Shown: in pieces, positions 53,329 to 61,208 of the stretch
How the letters are laid out: the number at the start of each line of letters is the position of its first letter
How positions within the stretch are numbered: position 1 is the first letter of the stretch
The notes under the pieces: generated by a model
What the model was told of the DNA's origin: nothing
Databases searched by the model: none
The model's input: only the letters and a program-made list of their open reading frames with translations
NCBI GenBank assembly: GCA_963736445.1
Contig: CAVTOY010000002.1
Location: 1-64,000, forward strand
DNA length: 64,000 bases
Origin: Thiosocius sp963736445
GTDB lineage: Bacteria > Pseudomonadota > Gammaproteobacteria > Chromatiales > Chromatiaceae
Reading direction: 5' to 3'
Made by a program: the position numbers and the translations under genes

Positions 53329-54651
53329 GCGCTTCTTGGTGCGAGGCAGGCCGAAGCGCTGGCGACGTTCCCACAGCGTCTTGCGGCTGATGCCGAGTGC
53401 GTGCGCCAACTGGGTCTCGGTCATGCGTTCCTGATGCTCGAGTACGAAAACGCGGAAGTATTCCTCCAGCGACAGTTTGTCGGTCAGATCGGCAGCGGAG
53501 CCGGCACTGGTTACGCGGTGATCGATCGCGAGCAGGTCTGGATTGATGATGTCTCCCTCGCAGAGAATCACCGCGCGCTCGATGGCGTTCGACAGCTCGC
53601 GTACATTGCCCGGCCAGTGGTAACGACGAATCGCCTCGAGGGCCTCGCGACCCAGCGTCAGGGGTGGGCGGCCGAGTTGTTTGCGTGCCTTGTCGAGCAG
53701 GAACACCGACAGTTCGATAACGTCGTCGCCGCGCTCGCGCAACGGAGGCAGGACCAGTTCGACCACACGCAGACGGAAGTAAAGATCACTGCGAAACGCG
53801 TCTTGCTGGACCAGCTTGCGCAAGTCGCGATGGGTCGCAGCGAGGATGCGTACATTGGGCGCCCGACCGCTGCCGCCATCGTCGGCGTCATGCTCACCGC
53901 CCTGTAGGATGCGCAACAAACGGGCCTGCGCGGCCATCGGCAGTTCGCCGATCTCGTCCATGAACAGCGTGCCGCCCTCGGCAATCTGCATCAGCCCCGG
54001 GCGGAAGCGCTCCGATTGGTGTTGGCCGAAAAGCTCGGCCTCGATCGATTGTTCAGGGACCGCAGCACAGTTGAAGGCGACGAAGGGGGCATCGCAGCGC
54101 TTGCTGTGTTTGTGTAGTGCACGCGCGACCAGCTCCTTGCCGGTTCCCGATTCGCCAGTGATCAGCACCGTCGCTTCGGTGGGCGCGACTTTGTGAATAC
54201 GGTTGCACACTTCGCTCATCGCGGCACTCTTGCCGATCATGCCGGCCACCGGGTAGGCCTGGTCGACATCGGTCTGCAGTGCAGCGGCGCGGCGTTCCTT
54301 CTGTTTCTCGCGCAGTACCTTGTCGACCAGCATCACGAGTTCGTCATGGTCGAAGGGTTTCGCGATGTAGTCTGCGGCGCCGCCCTTCATGGCCTCCACC
54401 GCTGAAGCCACGCTGGCGTAGCTGGTCATGATGATCACCGGTACCTCGGGGGCGAGCTGCAATATGGTGCTGCCGGGCTCGCCGGGCAGGCGCAGGTCCG
54501 TGATGATCAGGTCGTAGCTTGAGAGCCGATCGCCGGTCCTGGCCGCCTCCACCGACTCCGCCTCGCTGACCTGATGGCCGTGGCGCTCCAGCAGTCGTCG
54601 CAGGGCGCCGCGGATGACGGGTTCGTCTTCAATGATGAGCAGCTGGTGCAT
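53326..54651 (-). CDS. cbrB: CbrB-like NtrC-family response regulator lacking GAFTGA
   Basis: A 441-residue regulator. Receiver domain 1-115 with phosphorylation site D52 (ITDLRLPG), an AAA+ domain with Walker A GESGTGKE (166-173), Walker B GGTLFMDE (226-233) and arginine-finger region FRSDLYFRL, and a Fis-type helix-turn-helix ending MTETQLAHALGISRKTLWE. The C-terminal part matches Pseudomonas CbrB closely. The L1 loop normally reading GAFTGA, which contacts sigma54, is missing: after ELFG (206-209) comes QHQSERFRPGLMQIAEGG. The chain is about five residues shorter here, and shifted frames do not restore the motif. The gene overlaps its kinase by 23 bases. Confidence 0.88.
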   Translation of the reverse strand: MHQLLIIEDEPVIRGALRRLLERHGHQVSEAESVEAARTGDRLSSYDLIITDLRLPGEPGSTILQLAPEVPVIIMTSYASVASAVEAMKGGAADYIAKPFDHDELVMLVDKVLREKQKERRAAALQTDVDQAYPVAGMIGKSAAMSEVCNRIHKVAPTEATVLITGESGTGKELVARALHKHSKRCDAPFVAFNCAAVPEQSIEAELFGQHQSERFRPGLMQIAEGGTLFMDEIGELPMAAQARLLRILQGGEHDADDGGSGRAPNVRILAATHRDLRKLVQQDAFRSDLYFRLRVVELVLPPLRERGDDVIELSVFLLDKARKQLGRPPLTLGREALEAIRRYHWPGNVRELSNAIERAVILCEGDIINPDLLAIDHRVTSAGSAADLTDKLSLEEYFRVFVLEHQERMTETQLAHALGISRKTLWERRQRFGLPRTKKR

Positions 54652-57589
54652 AAGGTCTTTGGTTCTCCTGCAGCGGCAGGGTGACCACCACACGCGTGCC
54701 GAATCCGGCCTGTGAATCGATGGTCAGGGTACCGTTGTGGTCTTCGATAATCTTATACGCCAGCGACAGGCCGAGGCCGGTGCCCTGGCCGGTTGGTTTG
54801 GTGGTGTAGAACGGCTCCAGGATGCTCTCTTGAATCTCCTCGGGTATGCCTTGTCCCTGATCCATCACCTCGATAATCGCCTCATCGCCGCCCCCGCGCG
54901 CCAGCAGATCCACACGATCGCCGGGTTTGGAGGCGTCGGCGGCGTTGCTCAGCAGATTGACCAATACCTGCGACAGCTGTTGCCGGTTGCCGGTCATACT
55001 GATTCCTTCGGGACAGCTGGCCTCGAATCGAATGCCGTCGTGCTTGTGGGTAAGCCGCAGCAGGTGAACGGCCTGTTCGACTGCCTCGCTCAGCGGGAAG
55101 GTCTCGCGCTGCTGCAGGTGTCGACTGCCGCGACTGAAACTCTTCAGGGTGCCGAGGATGCTCGAGATGCGCCGAGTCTGGTCGATGATGTCCTCGACGC
55201 TCTGTCGCATAATGTCGGGGTCGACTTCATGGCGCAGGTTTTGCGCCAGCGAGGCGATGCCGGTGACCGGGTTGCCGATCTCGTGAGCGACCCCCGCCGC
55301 CAACCGGCCGACCGAGGCGAGACGGTCGCTGTGCGCCAGCTCGGCCTCGAGGTTGCCAAGGTCGGTAAGGTCCTCGACCAGCATGACCACGCCCGGTCGG
55401 GAGGGTCCGGCGCCCTCGATCACCGGGTCGGCATAGGCCGCCTTGTGCAGGTTGTACCAGCGTGGTTTGCCGGCCACAGGCAGTTCCATACGATAGGTGT
55501 GGGCCTGGTTGGAACGGGCGAATCCACCCAGCAGGCCGTCCCAGGGGCGTGGCAGATCGTTGAGGCCGGTGCCGATCAACTGCTGCGCCTCGACGCCGCT
55601 CATCATTTCGAGCGCGAGGTTCCACAGCACGATCTTGCCTTGGTTATCGATGGCGCAGACGCCCAGCGGCAGGTCCTGCAGGATCTGTCGATGCAGGCGC
55701 CGCAGGTTGTCCAGCTCGACGCCGAGACCCTGTAGCTGGGAGCGAGAGGCCTCGAGACGCTCTTCCACGTAGCGCATCGAATCCGCCAGTGCGATCTTGG
55801 CCACGGGGTCGAGCCCGAGGCGGCGGTTCACGATCACGTGAGCGAGCTGCGGCCCGAGCAGACCCGAGAGGTTGCGCTCGATGCGTTCGCGCAGGCGGCG
55901 CAGCTCGGCGGTACGGCGCTCGTCGGGCCCCAGACCCAGATCGCTGAGCGCCTGATCGACCTCGCGATCGGCCATCTCTTGGCCCAGCGTTTCCGCCAGG
56001 CCGGCGCGAAACTCGGTGGTCGTTCCGGCGGCCACCACGCCGGACAGGGGCATCATGGTCTCGGCGCAGCAGGCACGCGCCGCCTCCAGCTCACCCGGTG
56101 ACTGGCGCGTCAGCAGCGAGATCAGTACGAACAGACCGCCGTTCACGGTCAGGGTCGCGAAGGTCGCGAAGGCCCATTTGTTCATCCCGCTGGCGGTGAT
56201 CAGGTCCGGCACGCCCAGGTCGGTGATCAGGATTCCCGAGCGGAACAGCAGCGGCGCTACCAGCAGCAGCGACCACACGACGATGCCGCCGAGCAGACCG
56301 CTGATGAAGCCGCTGCGGGTCGCGCGCCGCCAATACAGCAGGCCCGCGATACCGGGCAGGAACTGTGCGACCGCGACGAATGAGATCAGGCCGAGTTCGA
56401 CCAGTCCCTGGCTATGCTCCAGTCCGGTGTAGAAGCCATAGCCGGCCATGATGATCAATCCGATCATCAGCCGGCGCCCCCAAAGTATCCAACGGTAGAG
56501 ATTCATCGCCGGGTCGGGATAGCTGGCGGGTAGCAGCAGGTGGTTCAGGCTCATCGAGGCCAGCGCAATGCTGGTGACGATGACCATTGCACTGGCGGCC
56601 GACAGGCCGCCGATGAAGGCCAACAGCGAAAGCCAGGACGGGCCGTTGTTCAGCGTAATACCGAGAACGTAGTAGTCGGGATTAATGCCGAGTTCGAGGC
56701 GCTGCCCGGCCCAGAGGATGACCGGAATCGAGATGTTGAGCAGCAGCAGGAATATCGGCATGGCCCAGGTGGCGGTGCGCAAACCCCGTGGGTCCAGGTT
56801 CTCGGCAAACAGCATGTGGAACTGGCGCGGCAGCAGGAAGGCCGCAGCGAACGACAGGAAGACCAATGCGGCCCAGGGGCTCTCGTTGACCGGACGATAG
56901 AGTGCCTCGAGCGCCTCTGGGTGCATGTCCAGCCATTGCTCGAGTCCCGGCGGCCCATCGAACAGCCCGAACAGCGCATAAGTGCCGATCAGCAGCAGTA
57001 CCAGCAGCTTTATCAAGGATTCGAACGCAATGGCGACGACAAGGCCACGGTGCTTCTCGCGGGGCGAAATATGCCGTGTGCCGAACAACACGCCGAACAA
57101 TATCAGGGTGGCGCAGAAGACCAGCGCGATGATGTTGGAGGGCACCTCGTTGCTGAGCACACGCAGCGATTCGGTCACCGCCTGAACCTGCAGCGCGATA
57201 TAGGGGACGGTACCGACCAACATGAACAGGGTCACCAGCACTCCGGCCGCCTGGCTGCGATAGCGAAACGCCAGCAGGTCCGCCAGCGAAGTCAGCTGGT
57301 ACTCTCGGCTGAGACGGAGGATCGGACGCAGCAGGACCGGGCTCAATACGAAGGTAAGGGTCGCGCCGATGTAGATGGTCAGGAACAGCAGGCCATTGTG
57401 GGCGGCAAATCCCACGCTCCCGTAGTAGGACCAGGACGTCGCATAGACACCGATCGACAGCGTATAGGTCAGCGGATGCGAGGCGACACGCGCCGGGATG
57501 AGACCGCGATCGGTAGCATAGGCGAGCAGGAACAACACCACGAGGTACGCGAAACCGGTGGTGAACAGTGTGGCCAGATCATGACCCAT
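54629..57589 (-). CDS. cbrA: CbrA-like symporter-sensor histidine kinase
   Basis: A 986-residue membrane kinase. Residues about 1-500 form a sodium:solute symporter domain of 12-13 helices (CbrA-type), then a linker (STAC-like, about 510-640), a PAS domain (LPLGVCAIDNQGKIVLWNLALE, about 650), HisKA with GVAHEIGNPVTGIASLAQN (about 773) and HATPase with VNLLSNAADAS, DQGQGIPEE and GTGLGLSLAYKI. All catalytic motifs are present. In Pseudomonas CbrA senses amino acids, mainly histidine, and directs carbon/nitrogen balance. The ATG overlaps the small gene upstream by 11 bases. Confidence 0.9.
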   Translation of the reverse strand: MGHDLATLFTTGFAYLVVLFLLAYATDRGLIPARVASHPLTYTLSIGVYATSWSYYGSVGFAAHNGLLFLTIYIGATLTFVLSPVLLRPILRLSREYQLTSLADLLAFRYRSQAAGVLVTLFMLVGTVPYIALQVQAVTESLRVLSNEVPSNIIALVFCATLILFGVLFGTRHISPREKHRGLVVAIAFESLIKLLVLLLIGTYALFGLFDGPPGLEQWLDMHPEALEALYRPVNESPWAALVFLSFAAAFLLPRQFHMLFAENLDPRGLRTATWAMPIFLLLLNISIPVILWAGQRLELGINPDYYVLGITLNNGPSWLSLLAFIGGLSAASAMVIVTSIALASMSLNHLLLPASYPDPAMNLYRWILWGRRLMIGLIIMAGYGFYTGLEHSQGLVELGLISFVAVAQFLPGIAGLLYWRRATRSGFISGLLGGIVVWSLLLVAPLLFRSGILITDLGVPDLITASGMNKWAFATFATLTVNGGLFVLISLLTRQSPGELEAARACCAETMMPLSGVVAAGTTTEFRAGLAETLGQEMADREVDQALSDLGLGPDERRTAELRRLRERIERNLSGLLGPQLAHVIVNRRLGLDPVAKIALADSMRYVEERLEASRSQLQGLGVELDNLRRLHRQILQDLPLGVCAIDNQGKIVLWNLALEMMSGVEAQQLIGTGLNDLPRPWDGLLGGFARSNQAHTYRMELPVAGKPRWYNLHKAAYADPVIEGAGPSRPGVVMLVEDLTDLGNLEAELAHSDRLASVGRLAAGVAHEIGNPVTGIASLAQNLRHEVDPDIMRQSVEDIIDQTRRISSILGTLKSFSRGSRHLQQRETFPLSEAVEQAVHLLRLTHKHDGIRFEASCPEGISMTGNRQQLSQVLVNLLSNAADASKPGDRVDLLARGGGDEAIIEVMDQGQGIPEEIQESILEPFYTTKPTGQGTGLGLSLAYKIIEDHNGTLTIDSQAGFGTRVVVTLPLQENQRPYAPAAHH

Positions 57590-57776
57590 CAGAGTCGTCC
57601 CGCCGGTGGATCAGCGCCGCCCCCAGAATCACCAGCAGCCACAACAGATAGGGTGTCGTCCAAGCGATGGCCGGCGTCGCCCACCAGCCGGCCACCGGAC
57701 TTACGAATAACAACAGCAGCAATGCGCCGAGGATGACGGCGAGCTCTTTGCTGATCGGAAACCGCGGTGGGAGCAT
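57579..57776 (-). CDS. CbrX-like small membrane protein
   Basis: A 65-residue protein with two hydrophobic segments (ELAVILGALLLLLFVSPVAG and TTPYLLWLLVILGAALI) and a polar tail RRDDSDGS. It overlaps the kinase start by 11 bases. Pseudomonas has a similar short gene (cbrX) overlapping cbrA and affecting its translation (established there). Sequence similarity cannot be judged by eye, so position is the main evidence. Confidence 0.75.
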   Translation of the reverse strand: MLPPRFPISKELAVILGALLLLLFVSPVAGWWATPAIAWTTPYLLWLLVILGAALIHRRDDSDGS

Positions 57777-57801
57777 ATCGAGAGACTAGCAGTACCCTTG
57801 T

Positions 57802-57816
57802 GTTACTAAAAGTAAC
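57802..57816. promoter_or_regulatory. palindromic operator GTTAC-N5-GTAAC upstream of the cbrXAB-like operon
   Basis: GTTAC taaaa GTAAC, a perfect inverted repeat 26 bases upstream of the first gene's start and about 80 bases from the divergent DUF6394 gene. Its closeness to the start codon suggests binding could block transcription (autoregulation), although which gene is controlled cannot be told. It shares both half sites and spacing with 53234-53248. Confidence 0.55.
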
Positions 57817-57895
57817 GTATCGGCCGGGTGCCTGTCGTGGCGTGCTTTAATACACAGCTACAACAAGTACCCGCACGCTCGATCGGAGAGTCTTA

Positions 57896-58279
57896 ATGAA
57901 CCCGGAAAAGGTCGTTTTCGGTTTTTTCATCGTACTGGCTCTGACGCTGAATTTTGGCTTCTTCGTCGGTGAGATCGAGAATCCTGATCACCATCATGTC
58001 TATGAGTTGTTCGCGGTGATTGTCGTCAACCTGATTGCCACGGTGCTCAAATTCGGCGATCGCAGCCAGATGGGCGCGCTGCTCCTGGCCACCAGTCTGG
58101 TCGCCATCCTGCAGTTGATTGCCGCCGCCGTGGTGTGGACCTCCGCCGTGCATGTTGTGGGTACCGGCCTGACGCCGGCGGTGACGGCGAGCATCGTCTC
58201 ACTGTCTGGCGGCGCGATGCTCGCCAACGTGATCTCCGTGATCCTGCTCATTATCGAGACCGTCATGCTGCGTCGCTGA
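57896..58279 (+). CDS. DUF6394-like membrane protein
   Basis: A 127-residue protein with four predicted helices, starting MNPEKVVFGFFIVLALTLNF with GGAG nine bases ahead. Recognisable parts are GEIENPDHHHVYELFAVIVV and the middle LKFGDRSQMGALLLATSLVA. Function is unknown. The potassium-channel gene begins 21 bases after its stop, and this pairing may indicate a channel accessory protein (inference). Confidence 0.82.
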   Translation: MNPEKVVFGFFIVLALTLNFGFFVGEIENPDHHHVYELFAVIVVNLIATVLKFGDRSQMGALLLATSLVAILQLIAAAVVWTSAVHVVGTGLTPAVTASIVSLSGGAMLANVISVILLIIETVMLRR

Positions 58280-58299
58280 TCGGCCGGCTGCACGGGCGC

Positions 58300-60003
58300 A
58301 TGGAAACCATCGTCTTCCTGATCCTGCGTCGCATGCGCCAGCCGCTGCTGACGCTGCTGGTCGTCTACGCGGTCTCCATCAGCGGTCTGACCTTGATTCC
58401 AGGGCGCGACGCCGATGGCAATGTCTGGTACATGAGCATCTTTCATGCGTTCTATTTCGTCAGCTACATGGCGACCACCATCGGTTTCGGTGAGATTCCC
58501 TATGCCTTCTCCGACGCGCAGCGTCTCTGGGTGAGCCTTTCGCTCTACGCCTCGGTGATCGCCTGGATCTACGCCTTCGGTACCATTCTGGCTTTGGTGC
58601 AGGATCGCACTTTCCAGGACGCCCTTGCGGAGTACCGCTTCGCCGGACGTATCCGCGCCATGCGCGAGCCCTTCCACCTCGTGTGCGGTTATGGCGAGAC
58701 CGGGACGGCGTTGGTGCAGTCGCTTACCGAGCGCGGTCAGCATGCGGTAGTGATCGATATCGACGAGGCGCGCACCAGCATCATTCAGCTGCAGGAACTG
58801 CGCGAGTTCGTCCCTGCGCTACAGGGCGATGCGGCGGTCACGCGCTATCTGCAGGAGGCCGGGCTGCAGCACAGCTGCTGTGCCGGCGTCGTTGCCTTGA
58901 CTGACGATAACGAGGTCAACCTGAAGGTCGCAATCACCGCCAAGCTGCTCAATCCTAAGATCAAGGTGATCAGTCGCGCGGATTCTCACGATATCGAGGC
59001 CAATATGGCGTCGTTCGGGACCGACCATATCGTGGATCCCTTCGACACCTTCGCGGCCCACCTGGCAGTCGCTTTTCAGGCGCCTTGTCTGTACCTGTTG
59101 CAGCGCTGGCTGACCGGCCGCGAGGGGGCGGTATTGAGCGAGCCCGTGTATCCACCGCAGGACAAACATTGGATCGTTTGCGGCTATGGGCGCTTCGGCA
59201 AGGCCATCTGCCGGCGGCTGAAGGGTGAAGGCATCGAGGTCGTCGTGATCGAGGCCAGACCGCAGATCACCGGGCAGCCGGATACGAAGCTGGTTACGGG
59301 CCTCGGCACCGAGGCCGAGACGCTGCAGGAGGCCGATATCGAAAACGCGGCCGGGCTCGTAGCCGGCACCGACAATGATGCGAACAACCTTTCCATCGTG
59401 ATGACGGCACGTGAACTCAATTCGTCGGTGTTCGCCGTGGTGAGGCAGAACCAGGCCGACAATCGCGACATTATCGCCGCAGTGGATGCCGACATGGTGA
59501 TGCATCCCAGTGCGATTATCGCCGACAAGATCCGCGTGCTGCTGGCGACACCGGTGCTGTATGAATTCATCTCGCTGGCGCTCTACCAGGATGAGAGCTG
59601 GGCCTGTGAGCTGGCGAGTCGCGTCAGTGCCCTGGTGGGCGATGAGGTGCCGGAAACTCGCGAGTGGTCGCTGGGTGAAGGCGAGGCGAGCGCGCTCCAG
59701 AACTACCTGACGGAGGGGGGGCAGTTCAGCGTCGCCGAGCTGTTGCGCGATCCCTGGCAGCGCGAGCGCGGGTTAAAGGCGATTGTGCTGCTTATCCGCC
59801 GGCGCAACGACCGCATGCTGCTGCCGGATCCGCAGGATACGCTGAAGGCTGGCGACCGGCTGTTGATCTGCGGTAACCGCGCCGCCTTCACCCGTATGCA
59901 GTGGACGGTTTCGCACCGGCATACCCTGGACTATGTAAAGACCGGACGCGACCTCCCGCAGAGTTGGCTATGGCGTCGTCTGGCGCCGCGTAATCGCGGC
60001 TAG
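58300..60003 (+). CDS. potassium channel with two RCK/TrkA-N domains
   Basis: A 567-residue protein. Two membrane helices (about 12-30 and 80-103) enclose the pore with selectivity filter TTIGFGE (about 63-69). Cytoplasmic part: a first RCK domain with VCGYGETGTALVQSL (about 128-142) and a second with IVCGYGRFGKAICRRL (about 289-304), each followed by an acidic residue at the end of the second strand (VIDIDEA, VIEARPQ), typical of NAD(H) binding. A TrkA-C-like domain lies near the end (LLRDPWQRERGLKAIVLL). It should form a ligand-gated K+ channel at the inner membrane. The ATG at 58300 is the best start; longer frames overlap DUF6394. Confidence 0.9.
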   Translation: METIVFLILRRMRQPLLTLLVVYAVSISGLTLIPGRDADGNVWYMSIFHAFYFVSYMATTIGFGEIPYAFSDAQRLWVSLSLYASVIAWIYAFGTILALVQDRTFQDALAEYRFAGRIRAMREPFHLVCGYGETGTALVQSLTERGQHAVVIDIDEARTSIIQLQELREFVPALQGDAAVTRYLQEAGLQHSCCAGVVALTDDNEVNLKVAITAKLLNPKIKVISRADSHDIEANMASFGTDHIVDPFDTFAAHLAVAFQAPCLYLLQRWLTGREGAVLSEPVYPPQDKHWIVCGYGRFGKAICRRLKGEGIEVVVIEARPQITGQPDTKLVTGLGTEAETLQEADIENAAGLVAGTDNDANNLSIVMTARELNSSVFAVVRQNQADNRDIIAAVDADMVMHPSAIIADKIRVLLATPVLYEFISLALYQDESWACELASRVSALVGDEVPETREWSLGEGEASALQNYLTEGGQFSVAELLRDPWQRERGLKAIVLLIRRRNDRMLLPDPQDTLKAGDRLLICGNRAAFTRMQWTVSHRHTLDYVKTGRDLPQSWLWRRLAPRNRG

Positions 60004-60369
60004 CCGGGCCCGCGCAGGCCATCCTTTCTTGTTGGGTCTGCCGCGCGATCATCGGATCATTTTGCCGATCTAGCCCGCGTATCTCACCAACTTCCTGCTT
60101 CGGCCACCGCTATGCTGGCTGTAACGAGGCGTACTCGTTAAAGCCGGTTTGACGTAGTGTCAGCTACGCCGGCATTGTCTTTCACTGTGCGCGCCCCGTC
60201 GCAGCGGTATCATGCCGCGCTCGCGACGAAACTCGGTGAGATAAGCGGGCTGGCATCGTTTACAATCTCGGACGAAAATCGCCGCTGCTGGTCCCGTCAA
60301 GCCGACGGTCACACGGCAACCATTCCATCACTATTGTCGGTGTCCGCAGACGCCACGAGGAAGAACCGA
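60004..60369. other. non-coding region dominated by a 180-bp inverted-repeat element
   Basis: About 365 bases between the channel and DUF302 genes. Apart from the element at 60072-60251, only the 118 bases before the DUF302 start remain for its promoter. No gene is supported. Confidence 0.55.
60072..60251. repeat. 180-bp element with 17-bp terminal inverted repeats
   Basis: AGCCCGCGTATCTCACC (60072-60088) and GGTGAGATAAGCGGGCT (60235-60251) are inverted copies with 16 of 17 matches. Inside are further inverted repeats, such as AACGAG-gcgta-CTCGTT (60124-60140) and GCCGG/CCGGC around 60144-60172. It shares its arm sequence with the repeats at 29529, 39196 and 53292 and looks like a non-autonomous mobile or REP-like element. 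Confidence 0.65.
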
Positions 60370-60897
60370 ATGAGAAAATTCATCCTTTTTATGGCCTTGG
60401 TCCTCGCTATGGCCGGCACCACCCAGGCAGGCAGCAAGAAAGAGATCGAGAAACCGGCGTTCGACAAGACGATCGCCAGGCAGATGATCGATAACAGCAT
60501 TCAGCGTTTTGAATTGGCCGAGGATGTCAGCGTCGACGATGCGATCGAGTCGATGCAGCTACGCGCCAATATGCTGAACTTCAAGATGGTGGCCGATCTG
60601 CCATTGTCCGAACAGGTGCAGGCCATGGGTCAAGACGCCAACTATATGCGTATCCTGGCATTCTGCGATGCACTGATCGCCAAGAAGATGGTCGAGTACA
60701 ACATCATTTTCGCCGGCTTCCTCCCTTGTCGCGTTGCGGTGCTGGAAGACAGCAACGGTAAGGGCTGGATAGTGACCATGAACATGGACATGATGCTGCA
60801 CGCAGTCGACTTGCCGGAGGATCTGCAGCCGCTGGCGCAGCAGGTGCGTGACACCATCTACGCGATCGTCGATGCCGGGGTGAACGGCGACCTGTGA
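60370..60897 (+). CDS. exported DUF302 family protein
   Basis: A 175-residue protein with a signal peptide (RKFILFMALVLAMAGTTQAG). The second half has the DUF302 pattern: YMRILAFCDALIAKKMVEYN, then FAGFLPCRVAVLEDSNGKG, then DLPEDLQPLAQQVRDTIYAIVDA. The two cysteines are at CDALIA and LPCRVA. DUF302 proteins are common around sulfur-oxidation genes; the biochemical function is unknown. It has its own terminator and precedes the sulfide:quinone reductase by about 310 bases. Confidence 0.82.
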   Translation: MRKFILFMALVLAMAGTTQAGSKKEIEKPAFDKTIARQMIDNSIQRFELAEDVSVDDAIESMQLRANMLNFKMVADLPLSEQVQAMGQDANYMRILAFCDALIAKKMVEYNIIFAGFLPCRVAVLEDSNGKGWIVTMNMDMMLHAVDLPEDLQPLAQQVRDTIYAIVDAGVNGDL

Positions 60898-60928
60898 CCG
60901 CCGCCCCCCCGTGTAGCTGGAGCTATAG

Positions 60929-60956
60929 AACCGGCCCCCTGTGGCCGGTTTTTTTT
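60929..60956 (+). terminator. intrinsic terminator after the DUF302 gene
   Basis: An 8-bp stem AACCGGCC/GGCCGGTT (60929-60936, 60943-60950) with a six-base loop, followed by six more T residues. It lies 32 bases after the stop and should end transcription efficiently. Confidence 0.88.
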
Positions 60957-61208
60957 GGCGCGGATTTCTGATCTGGGCCAAGTTTTCGGCGAAAAAGCCT
61001 TCCGCTGCGCGGGACCCTGTGTGGGATACTGAAGTGTAGAAAACCGGCCCTAACGACAAAATCAAGACGCCGGCTAGCGGGTCCGATGCGGCCTTGCTGG
61101 AATCGACCTGGATCAACTATTGCAGAAAGCAGGTGCCTGTACACGCCTCGCGGCGTCGCGAACCTGCACCGTGAAGACTACATAAAGCACCTTCCGGAGG
61201 AGAGAACC

